Part shown: one piece after another, positions 17,285 to 25,973 of the stretch
Numbering within the stretch: position 1 is the first letter of the stretch
Layout of the letters: every line of letters starts with the position of its first letter
NCBI GenBank assembly: GCA_030019205.1
Contig: JASEFH010000006.1
Location: 86,536-131,182, forward strand
DNA from: Methanomicrobiales archaeon
GTDB taxonomy: Archaea > Halobacteriota > Methanomicrobia > Methanomicrobiales > JACTUA01
DNA length: 44,647 bases
Reading direction: 5' to 3'
Made by a program: the position numbers and the translations under genes
Notes under the pieces: generated by a model
What the model was told of the DNA's origin: nothing
What the model saw: only the letters and a program-made list of their open reading frames with translations
Databases searched by the model: none

Positions 17285-18190
17285 ATGCTGTCGCAGTGGA
17301 AGGGCTGCCTGCTGGGTGCTGCCATCGGAGACGCGCTGGGAATGGCCGGGGAGAGCAATCCGCCCCGGTACGCCTCCGCCGCTCTGGAGTACCGCCGGGC
17401 GTACAGAAGTCATCCCAACGGCAACCTCGCCCCCGGCCAGTACACCGACGACACCCAGATCATGCTGCTGGTGGCTCGTCTCCTGGCGGACGCCACCTAC
17501 ACCGAGGCCCGGCACGCGGAATCGCTGCGGGACCTGCACGCCTCCGGCTCCCTGCGGTTTCCCGACGCATCCGTCGCCGTCGCCTGCGACCGCATGCTGC
17601 ACCGGGGGCTGAAGGGGAGCGGGGTGAACTCCAACACCGCCGGCTGCATCTGTGTCGCCATCCCCTTCGCGCTGGCCTGCACCGACCTGATCGAGGTGCG
17701 GGAGCGGGTGGTGAAGGCCTGCAGCCTGACCCACGTCCATCCGGCGGCGTATGCGGCGAGCGTCGCCGTGGCCCTGCTGCTCTACCACACGCTCCGCGGT
17801 GCGCCGAACGCGTTGGCGCTCGCCGGGAAGGGGGCGGCCCTTGAGGATCCGCTGCTCGCCGCGAAGTGCCAGGCCGCCGTGCATCTGGGGGAGGAGGGGA
17901 TCAGCCTGGATGCGGCGCTGGGCCGCCTCGGAAACGACGTCTCCGTCTACCATACGCTTCCCCTCGCCCTCTACCTGATCAGCCGCAACCGCGACCCGCG
18001 GGAAGTGCTCCGCCTGGCGTCCAGCGTCGGCGGCAACACGGACACGATCGGCCTCATCTGCGGGGCGTACGCGGGCGCACGGCACGGCATGGAGGCCTTT
18101 CCTGCCGATCTGCTCGAAGGCCTGGAGAACCGTGCGGAGATCGAGACGCTCGCAGAGCGTCTCCACGCCCTGGCCATCCAAAAGCATTAA
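17285..18190 (+). CDS. ADP-ribosylglycohydrolase (DraG) family protein
   Basis: 301 residues, the standard family length. The metal-binding and active-site motifs are all present: GAAIGDALGMAGE near residue 15, QYTDDTQIML near 58, and GGNTDTIGLICGAYAG near 250, which together bind two divalent cations. These enzymes remove ADP-ribose from arginine or other residues or from small molecules; in nitrogen-fixing bacteria DraG reactivates dinitrogenase reductase. No DraT or nif gene is in the window, so the substrate is open. GGAGAG lies 9 bases upstream of the ATG. argC begins 23 bases after the stop, but argC appears to have its own TATA box. Confidence 0.92.
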   Translation: MLSQWKGCLLGAAIGDALGMAGESNPPRYASAALEYRRAYRSHPNGNLAPGQYTDDTQIMLLVARLLADATYTEARHAESLRDLHASGSLRFPDASVAVACDRMLHRGLKGSGVNSNTAGCICVAIPFALACTDLIEVRERVVKACSLTHVHPAAYAASVAVALLLYHTLRGAPNALALAGKGAALEDPLLAAKCQAAVHLGEEGISLDAALGRLGNDVSVYHTLPLALYLISRNRDPREVLRLASSVGGNTDTIGLICGAYAGARHGMEAFPADLLEGLENRAEIETLAERLHALAIQKH

Positions 18191-18196
18191 TTTTTG
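18187..18196 (+). promoter_or_regulatory. Probable argC TATA box
   Basis: TTAATTTTTG overlaps the end of the DraG-like gene and is centred about 22-26 bases upstream of ATG 18214. No Shine-Dalgarno sequence precedes the ATG, so a leaderless argC transcript is likely. Confidence 0.4.
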
Positions 18197-18213
18197 CCGG
18201 CCAAACCTGATGT

Positions 18214-19200
18214 ATGGAAATTGCGATTATCGGCGCCTCGGGCTATACGGGCGGCGAATTAATCCGGCTTCTGGGAGCGCATCCGAAGGCGGAGGTGGTG
18301 GCCGCCACCTCCCGCAAACTGGCAGGCACACCGCTTGCCCGGATCCACCCCCACCTGAAGGGGTTGACCGGCCTGACGTTCCAGAACCTGGACGCGGATA
18401 CAATCGATGCTGATTTCGCCTTTCTCGCGGTGCCCCACACGGTGGCGATGCAGTACGTTCCGAAGCTTCTCGAACGGGGCATCCGGACGGTGGATCTCAG
18501 TGCCGACTACCGCCTTCCCCGGGAGATCTACGAGAAGACCTACGGAGTGCGGCACACCGCGTACCGGGAAGCCCCCTACGGCCTTCCCGAGCTGCACCGC
18601 GAGGAGGTGCGGGGTGCATCCTTCGTATCCAACCCCGGCTGCTTCCCCACCGGCGCCACGCTCGCCGCAGCACCCCTCGCCGAACGGGCGGTTGCCGTCG
18701 TCTTCGACTCCAAGACCGGCGTGAGCGGAGCGGGCAACAGTCCGAGCGAGACCACCCACTACTGCAACGTGGGCGACGTCGTGACCCCCTACAAGTGGAC
18801 CGCCCACCGTCACCTGCCGGAGATGCGGATGGAGCTGGAACGGCTCGGATCCCGTGCGCAGTGCTACTTCACACCGCACCTCGTCCCGGTGAACCGGGGG
18901 ATCCTCACCACCGCGCACATCCTGCTGGAGCAGCCGATCCCCCAGGCGGAGGTGGAGGACCTCTACCGCCGCTTTTACCAGGGCGAGCACTTCGTCCGCC
19001 TTCAGAAACCCTCGCTCGCGGCAGTGCGGGGCAGCAACTTCTGCGACATCGCGGTCGAGAGCAGCGGCAACCGCGTCGTCGCCGTCTCCGCCATCGACAA
19101 CCTGGTGAAGGGCGCCAGCGGCCAGGCGATCCAGAACATGAACCTGATGTGCGGATACGAGGAGACTGACGGTCTTCGGGCGGGGGGTCTCCTGCCGTAG
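18214..19200 (+). CDS. argC: N-acetyl-gamma-glutamyl-phosphate reductase
   Basis: 328 residues. It has an N-terminal NADP-binding [14 protein letters not shown], the catalytic cysteine in [13 protein letters not shown] (about C148), a [18 protein letters not shown] block, and the conserved HRHLPEM histidine region. It reduces N-acetylglutamyl phosphate to the semialdehyde with NADPH, the third step of arginine biosynthesis. A CBS protein gene, argJ and argB follow on the same strand with gaps of 13, 2 and -4 bases, a tight operon covering the pathway from N-acetylglutamate to ornithine except argD. Confidence 0.97.
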   Translation: MEIAIIGASGYTGGELIRLLGAHPKAEVVAATSRKLAGTPLARIHPHLKGLTGLTFQNLDADTIDADFAFLAVPHTVAMQYVPKLLERGIRTVDLSADYRLPREIYEKTYGVRHTAYREAPYGLPELHREEVRGASFVSNPGCFPTGATLAAAPLAERAVAVVFDSKTGVSGAGNSPSETTHYCNVGDVVTPYKWTAHRHLPEMRMELERLGSRAQCYFTPHLVPVNRGILTTAHILLEQPIPQAEVEDLYRRFYQGEHFVRLQKPSLAAVRGSNFCDIAVESSGNRVVAVSAIDNLVKGASGQAIQNMNLMCGYEETDGLRAGGLLP

Positions 19201-19213
19201 GGAGGGGAGAACC

Positions 19214-19699
19214 ATGCAGGTCAGGGAGATCATGACGCGGGAGCCCATCACCGTCCAGGCGGATGCAACGGTTCGGGAGGCGGCCGGGCTGCTGCGGAAG
19301 AACAGGATCGGCGGCCTCCCCGTTCTGGACGGGGATTGCCTGGTCGGGATCGTCACGGAGACGGACATCGTATCCCTCCTCCAGGTGCCGGAGATCAGCG
19401 ACGATCTCTGGCTGCCATCGCCGCTGGAGGTGATCGAGCTGCCCATCCGGGAGTATGTCAACTGGACCAAGACCAAACGGGCACTGTCCCACATCGGGGA
19501 CCGCCGGGTGCGTGACGTGATGAGCATGCCTGCCATCACCGTGGACGCGGACGAGGATATCGAAGAGGCGGCGGCGGTGATGATGCGGGAGGACATCGCC
19601 CGCCTGCCGGTGGTGAGCGGCGGAAGGCTGGTGGGCATCGTCACCCGCGCCGACATCGTGCGGGGGGTCGGCATGACGCGGGAGGCGGGGCAGGAGTGA
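19214..19699 (+). CDS. Two-CBS-domain protein within the arg operon
   Basis: 161 residues consisting of two CBS domains: MQVREIMTREPITVQADATV to TDIVSLLQV, and RRVRDVMSMPAITVDADEDI to TRADIVRGV. They are separated by a 35-residue linker with LPIREYVNWTKTK. CBS pairs bind adenine nucleotides and usually regulate a partner enzyme or transporter. No catalytic domain is present. GGAGGGGAG precedes the ATG. Its place between argC and argJ suggests adenylate-dependent control of arginine synthesis, which is inference only. Confidence 0.9.
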   Translation: MQVREIMTREPITVQADATVREAAGLLRKNRIGGLPVLDGDCLVGIVTETDIVSLLQVPEISDDLWLPSPLEVIELPIREYVNWTKTKRALSHIGDRRVRDVMSMPAITVDADEDIEEAAAVMMREDIARLPVVSGGRLVGIVTRADIVRGVGMTREAGQE

Positions 19700-19701
19700 C
19701 C

Positions 19702-20850
19702 ATGCAGAGCATCTGCGCGGTGGAAGGCGTATCCGCCGGCGGCATCCGGGAGGGGAAGTACGGCCTCGCCCTCATCCGGGCGAGCGGAGCTGCCGCCGCC
19801 GTCTTCACCCGGAACCAGGTGCGGGCGGCCCCGGTCGAGCTGATGATGGAGCGGATGCGCCGGGGGAGGCTCGAGGCGATCGTCGCCAACAGCGGCTGCG
19901 CCAACTGCTATACCGGACGGCGCGGCTACGCGGACGCCGTGCGCATGTGCGAGATCGCGGGCGGCGTTCTCGGCGTCGACCCGGAGGGCGTGGGGGTGGC
20001 GAGCACGGGCGTGATCGGGCGCTACCTGGACATGCCGCTGATCGAACGGCAGGCGAGTGCGGTGGGACCCCGCCTCGCGAGGAGCGGTGCGGCCGAAGAG
20101 CTCGCCGCAGCGGCGATCATGACTACCGACACCTGCCAGAAGCACGCGCTGGTACGGAAGGAGGGGTTCTCGGTCGGCGGCATCGCCAAGGGCAGCGGGA
20201 TGATCGCCCCCAACATGGGCACGCTGCTCGCCTTCGTGTATACCGACGCGGAGATCGAGTACGCAGCCCTCCACGAGGCGCTGCGGACGGCGGCACGGAG
20301 GACCTTCAACCGCGTGGTGGTGGACGAGACCAGCACCAACGACGTGCTCTTCTGCACCGCCACCGCCCGATGCGGCCCCGTGGACGAGGCGGAGTTCCAG
20401 GACGCGCTGACCGATGTCTGCCGCTCTCTCGCCGTCCAGGTCGCCTCCGATGGCGAGGGGGCGACGAAACTGCTGGAGGTGCGGGTAGGCGGCGCACCGA
20501 ACGAGGAGGGGGCTGCCGATGTCGCCCGCACCATCGCCGCCTCCCCGCTCGTCAAGAGCGCCATCTACGGGGAGGACCCCAACTGGGGGCGGGTGATCGC
20601 GGCGGCCGGGCGGGCCGGCGTCGACTTCGAACCCGACAGCGTCTCCCTCTGGATCGGTGAGGGGGACGGTCGGACGGCGCTGATCCAGAACGGCAAGATA
20701 ACGGCCGATCTGGCCCGGGCCAAGGCGGCGATGCGGGGGAAGAAGGTGGTCTTCTTCCTGGATCTCGCCGCCGGCGAGGGGGAGGCGACCGCCTGGGGAT
20801 GCGATCTGACCGAGGGCTACGTGGAGATCAACGGCAGGTACACGACATGA
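19702..20850 (+). CDS. argJ: Glutamate N-acetyltransferase (ornithine acetyltransferase)
   Basis: 382 residues. Family features include [51 protein letters not shown] (self-cleavage occurs at the Gly/Ala-Thr here, freeing the catalytic Thr of the beta chain), and a C-terminal [17 protein letters not shown]. It moves the acetyl group from N-acetylornithine to glutamate, giving a cyclic arginine pathway. I chose ATG 19702, with GGAG five bases upstream, over GTG 19696, which overlaps the stop of the CBS gene. Its stop overlaps the argB start by 4 bases (ATGA). Confidence 0.96.
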   Translation: MQSICAVEGVSAGGIREGKYGLALIRASGAAAAVFTRNQVRAAPVELMMERMRRGRLEAIVANSGCANCYTGRRGYADAVRMCEIAGGVLGVDPEGVGVASTGVIGRYLDMPLIERQASAVGPRLARSGAAEELAAAAIMTTDTCQKHALVRKEGFSVGGIAKGSGMIAPNMGTLLAFVYTDAEIEYAALHEALRTAARRTFNRVVVDETSTNDVLFCTATARCGPVDEAEFQDALTDVCRSLAVQVASDGEGATKLLEVRVGGAPNEEGAADVARTIAASPLVKSAIYGEDPNWGRVIAAAGRAGVDFEPDSVSLWIGEGDGRTALIQNGKITADLARAKAAMRGKKVVFFLDLAAGEGEATAWGCDLTEGYVEINGRYTT

Positions 20851-21716
20851 AACGCGAGGACGTGCTGATGGAGGCGCTGCCCTACATCCAGAAGTTCCAC
20901 GGGAAGACGATCGTGATCAAGCTCGGCGGACACGCGATGGTCGACGAGACCGTCCTGGAGAACACCATCCAGGACGCGGTGCTGCTCCACTACGTGGGGA
21001 TGCAGGTGGTGCTGGTGCATGGCGGCGGCCCGGAGATCACCCAGAAGATGAAGGCGATGGGAAAAGAGCCCAAGTTCGTCGGAGGGCTGCGCATCACCGA
21101 CCAGGAGACGCTGGAGATCGCCCAGATGGTCCTCGTCGGGAAGATCAACGACGGTATCGTCTCGCGGATCGCCCGGTCGGGTGCCCGCTCCGTCGGGCTC
21201 TCGGGCAACGACGGCAACCTGATCATCGCCCGCAAGATGGATCTGCAGCGGGTGAGGAACGGGGACGAGGTGCAGGAGGTGGATCTCGGCTACGTCGGGG
21301 AGATCGAGCACGTCGACCCGTCCGTGCTCCGCACCCTGCTCGACAACCACTACATCCCGGTCGTCGCCCCGATTGCCATCGACCGCGAGGGGCGGAGCCT
21401 GAACATCAACGCCGATACCGCGGCGGGGAAGATCGCGGTGGCGGTGGGGGCGTACAAGCTGATCAACCTGACCGACGTGGACGGCGTCATGGACGCCGAG
21501 CGCAGGAGAGTGTTCCGCCGCCTCACCGTGCCCGAGATCGATGCCCTCATCGCGAGCGGGGCGATCAGCGGCGGGATGATCCCCAAGATCACCGCCTGCC
21601 TGGACGCGGTGCGGCAGGGCGTGGAGAACGCCCACATCCTGAACGGGAACAGGGGGCACAACCTGCTCCTCGAGCTCTTCACCGATGCCGGCGTCGGCAC
21701 CATGCTCTCCCGCTAG
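20847..21716 (+). CDS. argB: N-acetylglutamate kinase
   Basis: 289 residues. The amino-acid kinase fold is shown by [12 protein letters not shown] near residue 24, [10 protein letters not shown] near 63, the GGLRITD substrate loop, the [23 protein letters not shown] region, and [19 protein letters not shown]. It phosphorylates N-acetylglutamate and is commonly the arginine-inhibited step. The start ATG 20847 overlaps the argJ stop in ATGA. A T-run at 21722-21728, between the convergent ends of argB and the chorismate mutase gene, may help end transcription. Confidence 0.97.
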   Translation: MKREDVLMEALPYIQKFHGKTIVIKLGGHAMVDETVLENTIQDAVLLHYVGMQVVLVHGGGPEITQKMKAMGKEPKFVGGLRITDQETLEIAQMVLVGKINDGIVSRIARSGARSVGLSGNDGNLIIARKMDLQRVRNGDEVQEVDLGYVGEIEHVDPSVLRTLLDNHYIPVVAPIAIDREGRSLNINADTAAGKIAVAVGAYKLINLTDVDGVMDAERRRVFRRLTVPEIDALIASGAISGGMIPKITACLDAVRQGVENAHILNGNRGHNLLLELFTDAGVGTMLSR

Positions 21717-21727
21717 GCGCATCTTTT

Positions 21728-22012
21728 TCAGGGCAGGTTCCCCTCGCCCATGCACTCCCGCTGCCGCTCCTCGCTCATCCGGATCAGGATCTCGAAGATC
21801 TGCTGGACCGGCACCGGATCGATCTTCCGCTCCACGGCGAGGTCGAAGACACGCTCGAGCACCCGGTTCTTCCGCGCCTCGTCACGGATGGGAAGACCTT
21901 CTGCCTGCTTGATCAGGGCCAGCTTCGCCGACAGCTGCTGCCGGCGCCCGATCAGACGGATCATCTCGGCATCGATCGCCTCCATCTCTTCCCGGATCGA
22001 CTGGATGGACAT
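21728..22012 (-). CDS. Chorismate mutase, AroQ type
   Basis: 94 residues, a typical stand-alone AroQ. The three-helix pattern starts IREEMEAIDAEMIRLIGRRQ, with the conserved R-x2-I-D...L-x2-R, then KLALIKQAEGLPIRDEARKN (active-site Lys and D-x2-R), then EILIRMSEERQRE. It converts chorismate to prephenate for Phe and Tyr synthesis. It converges with argB and diverges from the M50 gene. A TATA-like TTTTTATC (minus strand, about 22037-22044) sits about 28 bases before ATG 22012, which implies a very short or absent leader. Confidence 0.93.
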   Translation of the reverse strand: MSIQSIREEMEAIDAEMIRLIGRRQQLSAKLALIKQAEGLPIRDEARKNRVLERVFDLAVERKIDPVPVQQIFEILIRMSEERQRECMGEGNLP

Positions 22013-22104
22013 ACCATATGGTACGGGCGAACGAAGATAAAAATGTCAGTGCCAGATTCGGAAAGCGCCATAAGGGGGAAGAGCTCAATTCTTACTGAGG
22101 AGAG

Positions 22105-22707
22105 ATGAGCATACTCGATCGTATACCCGCCCATGAGTGGCGGGATCTCTTGGTCGCATGGATCGCGATATCCGTTGCGTTCACCCTGATCTTCGTCCGA
22201 GGCGGGGTCACCCCGATCACCTTTCTGGTCTTCTTCGTGGTGTCGCTGCTCACGGTGGGCATCGGGTTCGTGCTGCACGAGATGGCTCACAAGTTCACCG
22301 CCATGCACTACGGATACTGGGCCGAGTTCCGGAAGGACAACAGCATGCTGCTGATCGCCATCGTCATGGCAGCGCTCGTCGGCATCGTCTTCGCTGCGCC
22401 GGGGGCGACGATGATCTACGGCTCCACGTCCCGCCCGCAGAACGGCTGGATCTCGGCGGCCGGCCCCCTCACGAACCTGGCCCTCTGCATCCCGTTTGCG
22501 GCCATCGCGATCCTTTCCCCGCCGTCGGGCATTCTGTGGATCCTCGGGCGGGTGGGCCTCCAGGTCAATGCGATGATCGCCACCTTCAACATGCTCCCCG
22601 TGAGCATTCTCGACGGAAGAAAGGTGCTGGCGTGGAATCCTCTCGTCTTCGGGATTCTGATCGCTGTTTCGCTCGCGGTCCTGTTCGGATCGCTGGCGTA
22701 CCTCTAG
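22105..22707 (+). CDS. M50 family site-2 protease-like membrane metalloprotease
   Basis: 200 residues with about five membrane segments. The zinc-binding HEMAHKF (HExxH) is in the second segment (residues about 59-63), and the third ligand region is NMLPVSILDGRKVLAWNP (NxxPxxxxDG), typical of COG1994/M50B. GPLTNLALCIPF is the usual connecting segment. It is predicted to cut membrane proteins within the bilayer; the substrate is unknown. No PDZ or CBS domain is attached. GAGGAG precedes the ATG closely. Its stop overlaps the convergent flavoprotein gene stop by 4 bases. Confidence 0.93.
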   Translation: MSILDRIPAHEWRDLLVAWIAISVAFTLIFVRGGVTPITFLVFFVVSLLTVGIGFVLHEMAHKFTAMHYGYWAEFRKDNSMLLIAIVMAALVGIVFAAPGATMIYGSTSRPQNGWISAAGPLTNLALCIPFAAIAILSPPSGILWILGRVGLQVNAMIATFNMLPVSILDGRKVLAWNPLVFGILIAVSLAVLFGSLAYL

Positions 22708-23312
22708 GCCTCTCTTTTCAGCGGTTCCAGCACCTTCACCACCTTCTGCCCCTTCGTGTAGGCCTCCGACAGCGCCGTGGGATGCCCTTCGATCCCGCCG
22801 TACCGGTCCATGTCGTTGGCGATGATGTTGTCGTAGTACTCGAATCCCAGGATGTCGAAAAATGCGGTGATGACGGGGAACGCGGTGTTGAAGACACTCT
22901 CCCACCCGAGCCCGGCGGTGGAGAGGAAGATGCCCTTGTGGCGCCGGATATGCTCGTGGCTGTAGTACCGGGTCTTCAGGATGTACTTCTGCGCCCAGAG
23001 GGCCTGCGCCCGGTCGATCAGGGCCTTCGTCTCCGCCGTGATCGCCATCGTGTAGATCGGAGAGGCGACGGCAAGAACGTCCACGCCCAGGATCCTCTCG
23101 AAGAGGGGTGGGAGATCGTCTCTCACGACGCACTGGCCGCTGCGGTGGCAGAGGTTGCAGCCCCGGCAGGCGGTATAGTCGAGATCCCGGAGGATAACCT
23201 TTTCTATACCGGCGCCCGCGTCCTGTGCCCCGGCGAGGAACCGGTCCAGCAGGGTCTCGGTGTTGCCGTGGCGGTGGGGGCTGCCCGATATGCCGAGAAC
23301 CTTGACTGCCAT
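22704..23312 (-). CDS. NADPH-dependent FMN reductase / iron-sulfur flavoprotein family
   Basis: 202 residues. GISGSPHRHGNTETLLDRF at the N-terminus binds FMN phosphate. A compact cluster motif, CRGCNLCHRSGQC, follows near residue 47, as in archaeal iron-sulfur flavoproteins. VLAVASPIYTMAITAETKAL and KGIFLSTAG complete the flavodoxin-like core. Such proteins pass electrons from ferredoxin or NAD(P)H to O2, peroxide or other acceptors. Its ATG 23312 overlaps by one base the stop of a paralogue, so the two are translationally coupled. Confidence 0.9.
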   Translation of the reverse strand: MAVKVLGISGSPHRHGNTETLLDRFLAGAQDAGAGIEKVILRDLDYTACRGCNLCHRSGQCVVRDDLPPLFERILGVDVLAVASPIYTMAITAETKALIDRAQALWAQKYILKTRYYSHEHIRRHKGIFLSTAGLGWESVFNTAFPVITAFFDILGFEYYDNIIANDMDRYGGIEGHPTALSEAYTKGQKVVKVLEPLKREA

Positions 23313-23920
23313 TATGCTGCCTTCATCTCCCGGAGCCTTCCGATCACGTCTTTTCCCAGCTGACGGGCCTGCTCCCGGGCGGTTGGATGCTGCACTATCT
23401 CCCCTTTGCCGTCCACGCCGCTGATCATCAGGTAGCGCACGTCCTGATCCCGCACGGCCGCAAGGTGGAAGAAGCACCGCACGGGGGGCAGGGCTCCATC
23501 GAACACGTTCTCCCAGGTCTGCCCGGCGGTGGAGAGGAAGACGCCCATGCGCCTGCCCACCTTCTCCGGGGGGACGAGGGGCAGGCGCAGCACGTACTTG
23601 CGCGAGCGGTGGACCTGCATCCGATCGATCAGGGCCTTTGCCTGGGCGTTGATGCTCATGCAGAAGATGGGTGCGGCGAGGACGATGCCGTCCGCTTCCA
23701 GGAGGAGGTCGTTGATCCGGTCCATGTCGTCCCTCTGGACGCACCTTCCCGTCACCTCGCAGGCGTTGCAGCCCCGGCAGGGGTTGATGTTCACCTCGGT
23801 GAGGGCGATCTTCTGGATCTCGACATCGCTCTCCTCCCCCATGGACTCCAGCACCCAGTCCAGGAGCGTCTCCGAGTTTCCGTGCCTCCTCGGGCTGCCC
23901 GCAAAGGCGAGGATCTTCAT
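23312..23920 (-). CDS. NADPH-dependent FMN reductase / iron-sulfur flavoprotein family (paralogue)
   Basis: 202 residues, clearly a tandem paralogue of the downstream gene: MKILAFAGSPRRHGNSETLL, then CRGCNACEVTGRC, then IVLAAPIFCMSINAQAKAL and MGVFLSTAGQTWENVF. ATG 23920 matches the N-terminus of the paralogue; upstream in-frame codons to 23944 look like leader. A TATA-like TTTTTATG (minus strand, about 23942-23949) lies about 26 bases upstream, and no ribosome-binding site is seen, so this mRNA may be leaderless. It probably forms a homo- or heterodimeric redox protein with its partner, inferred from the coupled paralogous pair. Confidence 0.9.
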   Translation of the reverse strand: MKILAFAGSPRRHGNSETLLDWVLESMGEESDVEIQKIALTEVNINPCRGCNACEVTGRCVQRDDMDRINDLLLEADGIVLAAPIFCMSINAQAKALIDRMQVHRSRKYVLRLPLVPPEKVGRRMGVFLSTAGQTWENVFDGALPPVRCFFHLAAVRDQDVRYLMISGVDGKGEIVQHPTAREQARQLGKDVIGRLREMKAA

Positions 23921-23963
23921 GCCATTCCGTTGGCTGCGAAGCATAAAAAGAGTTGTTCTGGAA

Positions 23964-24611
23964 TCAGACCTTCTTGAAGCAGAGGTACCAGTCCTTGCAC
24001 TCGTAGCCTTCCTGCAGACGCTTCTCCATCTCCTTCTGCGTCTTGGGGGCGGGCACCACGACCTTGTCCCCCGGCTGCCAGTTGGCCGGCGTGGCGACGT
24101 TGTACTTGTCGGCGGTCTGCAGACCCCGCACGATGCGGAGGATCTCCTGCATGTTCCTCCCGAGCGAGAGGGGGTAGTAGAGCATGGTGCGCAGGATCCC
24201 GCGGTCGTCGATGAAGAAGACCGTGCGACAGGTCGCCGTGCTACTCTGGCCGGGGTGGATCATGCCGTAGCGCTTCGCGACGTTCATGCTCAGATCGGCG
24301 ATGATGGGAAACGTGATATCGACGCCCATCTTCTCTTTCACGTTCTTGACCCAGGCCAGGTGGGAGTGGATGCTGTCGATCGAGAGACCGAGGAGCTGGA
24401 CGTTCATCTTCCGCAGTTCCTCCTCGATCTCCATGAACGCCATGAACTCCGTCGTGCAGACCGGCGTGAAGTCCGCCGGGTGGGAGAAGAGAATGACCCA
24501 CTTGCCCCGCAGGTCGGAGAGCTTGAGCGGACCGTGGGTCGTCAGCGCCTCGAACTCGGGAGCCGGTTCGCCCAGGCTCGGGAGTGCATACGCAGATTCC
24601 GTGGGTTCCAT
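23964..24611 (-). CDS. Peroxiredoxin, archaeal Prx6-like
   Basis: 215 residues. The peroxidatic cysteine C52 lies in FTPVCTTEF. WVILFSHPADF precedes it, and the conserved Arg is in the TCRTVFFIDDRG region. The long C-terminal domain (PANWQPGDKVVVPAP) and two further cysteines, C205 and C211, in YECKDWYLCFKK match the archaeal ring-forming type, where the C-terminal pair resolves the oxidised enzyme. It reduces hydrogen and organic peroxides. It lies 23 bases downstream of the AhpD-like gene and is probably cotranscribed with it and desulforedoxin. The Grx-TrxR fusions at 29.8-32.3 kb are plausible electron donors (inference). Confidence 0.95.
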   Translation of the reverse strand: MEPTESAYALPSLGEPAPEFEALTTHGPLKLSDLRGKWVILFSHPADFTPVCTTEFMAFMEIEEELRKMNVQLLGLSIDSIHSHLAWVKNVKEKMGVDITFPIIADLSMNVAKRYGMIHPGQSSTATCRTVFFIDDRGILRTMLYYPLSLGRNMQEILRIVRGLQTADKYNVATPANWQPGDKVVVPAPKTQKEMEKRLQEGYECKDWYLCFKKV

Positions 24612-24634
24612 AGACTGTCCCCTTTACCGCGTTG

Positions 24635-24979
24635 TTATTTCAGCAGTTCCTCGGCGGCGGTCTTGCCATACACGTACGCGGGCATGCCCGCCAGGAGGAA
24701 CGTCACGCGGAGCGCCTCGTCCATCTCCTGCATGGTGATCCCGAGGGGTCTGGCGCCGGCCATCTGTGCACGGACAGCGTGCCCGTCCCGGAGGGCGCAG
24801 GCGATCGCGATCGCGATCAGTTTCTTGGTCTTCTTGGAGAGAGCGCCATCCGCCCAGACCAGCTGATCCAGCCCCATCACCCTGCCGTAGAGATCGGGAT
24901 CCAGCTCCTTGAGCTCCCGGAAGATTTTGGGCACCTTCCCGATCTTGTGCTCGAGTCGTTCCATCTCTTCGTCTTTCAT
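24635..24979 (-). CDS. Carboxymuconolactone decarboxylase / AhpD-like protein
   Basis: 114 residues, all helical, with GLDQLVWADGALSKKTKKLI and IACALRDGHAVRAQMAGARP, followed by EMDEALRVTFLLAGMPAYVY. The AhpD proton-relay region normally has CxxC and His; here one cysteine (IACAL) and the histidine remain and the second cysteine is absent, so a thiol-disulfide role like AhpD is uncertain. GGAG with 9-base spacing precedes ATG 24979. It sits between desulforedoxin and peroxiredoxin genes, consistent with oxidative stress. Confidence 0.88.
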   Translation of the reverse strand: MKDEEMERLEHKIGKVPKIFRELKELDPDLYGRVMGLDQLVWADGALSKKTKKLIAIAIACALRDGHAVRAQMAGARPLGITMQEMDEALRVTFLLAGMPAYVYGKTAAEELLK

Positions 24980-24985
24980 GCACGA

Positions 24986-25111
24986 TCACTCCTGCAGCGT
25001 CATCGGCTGGCCGCAGCAGACGAGCTCCCCGCCGCCTGCCACCTTGACCTCGACCACGTTGCCGCAGATCTCGCAGAGATACACCTCTCCGGCTCTGGAT
25101 ACGTTCACCAT
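24986..25111 (-). CDS. Desulforedoxin-like protein (41 aa)
   Basis: A very short gene. The product has CEICGNVV at residues about 13-16 and CCGQPM near 32-33, the CxxC plus CC rubredoxin-like iron site of desulforedoxin and of the N-terminal domain of class I superoxide reductase. The superoxide reductase catalytic domain is absent. ATG 25111 follows GGAGATGGAGG and an upstream TATA-like TTAAAAA. It is probably an electron carrier for detoxification with the peroxiredoxin and AhpD-like products encoded immediately downstream. Confidence 0.88.
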   Translation of the reverse strand: MVNVSRAGEVYLCEICGNVVEVKVAGGGELVCCGQPMTLQE

Positions 25112-25182
25112 AAAATTCGGCCTCCATCTCCTTTTTAATGGCCTGATGCTGTCTGAAAGAATAAGAAGTTTGCCCCCCGGGG

Positions 25183-25422
25183 TCACTTCGGGGCGGACTC
25201 CTTCCTCTTGGGAGGGTTGAGAACGTCCTCCGGTGTCTTGATGTCCGGGCGGATGTGCGTCATGGGGACGCACTGGTACTCCTCGCAGGCGCAGGCCGGA
25301 CACTTCCGAAGGTCCTGCTCCGCCGCGGAGAGTTCCACCTCCCGACCGCAGTCGATGCAGACATACTTGCCCGGGCCCACTCTCTCTCCCGCCTTCCTGA
25401 CTTCAGGTCTCTCGGCAACCAT
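25183..25422 (-). CDS. Small zinc-ribbon protein
   Basis: 79 residues. A single four-cysteine knuckle pair is visible: [12 protein letters not shown] and [12 protein letters not shown], resembling the DUF1451/YjlA type zinc ribbon or a rubredoxin-like ribbon. The C-terminus is basic and Pro-rich ([13 protein letters not shown]). ATG 25422 has GAGGTG seven bases upstream; TTAAATAC near 25458-25465 (minus strand) is a plausible TATA box. It could bind zinc or iron; the neighbouring redox genes make iron conceivable. Confidence 0.8.
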   Translation of the reverse strand: MVAERPEVRKAGERVGPGKYVCIDCGREVELSAAEQDLRKCPACACEEYQCVPMTHIRPDIKTPEDVLNPPKRKESAPK

Positions 25423-25479
25423 CGTATTCACCTCTACGTTCAGAGGCGTCGCAAGTATTTAATTCTTTTCTCGAATGAC

Positions 25480-25767
25480 TCAAAAATATTCTGAATCGAT
25501 AGAAAAAGATGGATTTAAGGTGTTTTTCAAGGAAGCCCTTCGAAGCGTGCGGCAGGAGAACTGCCGCTGGACCATCAGGCGGGAGAGGCGTACCTCCCGC
25601 GGGGTCCAGCGGAAGGGCGAGGCGGCCAGCACCAGGATGACCGCCGCGAGGAGGAGGATCTCTCCGAACGCGAGAAGGATGATGCCAGGCTCTCCTAACA
25701 GCATCGACACCACCCCCAGTGCGGTGGAGAGCATGAACAGCCCGGCCCCGGCCTTGACGGCATGCAT
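25480..25767 (-). CDS. Small two-TM membrane protein
   Basis: 95 residues. Two membrane helices (GAGLFMLSTALGVVSMLL and LLAFGEILLLAAVILVLAA) are followed by a basic cytoplasmic tail with RWTPREVRLSRL. Function is not recognised. The start ATG 25767 fits a strong TATA box TATAAAAG (minus strand, 25799-25806) about 36 bases upstream, giving a leader of roughly 9 bases. Frames extending further upstream cross this promoter and are not used. Confidence 0.65.
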   Translation of the reverse strand: MHAVKAGAGLFMLSTALGVVSMLLGEPGIILLAFGEILLLAAVILVLAASPFRWTPREVRLSRLMVQRQFSCRTLRRASLKNTLNPSFSIDSEYF

Positions 25768-25932
25768 ACCGAATACCGGAGAGCAGACGGGATAAATTCT
25801 TTTATACGCCTCGAACGCATGCGAAAACGATTCGGGGATCGAGAGGCCGTATCGCGGCAAAAGGGCCAGTGCGATTTGCGACCATGCACTCTCGACCCGC
25901 CGCTCACCCTATCCGTGCCTATCGCATCATTT

Positions 25933-25973
25933 GGGGGGAGGGGGGCGCACCCCCCAATTGCCCCCACCCCTGC
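25933..25973. repeat. G-run/C-run hairpin repeat, copy 1
   Basis: GGGGGGAGGGGGG-CGCA-CCCCCC is followed by AATTGCCCCCACCCCTGC. The G and C runs pair as a hairpin, and the G tracts could also form a quadruplex. The same arrangement recurs at 32536-32579, with the AATTGCCCCCACCCCTGC tail identical. The surrounding 25,870-26,390 has no recognised gene. Confidence 0.7.

Noticed and set aside
18259-20274. 671-codon minus-strand open frame opposite argC, the CBS gene and argJ
   Set aside because: Shadow of three clear plus-strand genes; the His/Gly/Arg-rich translation matches no family.
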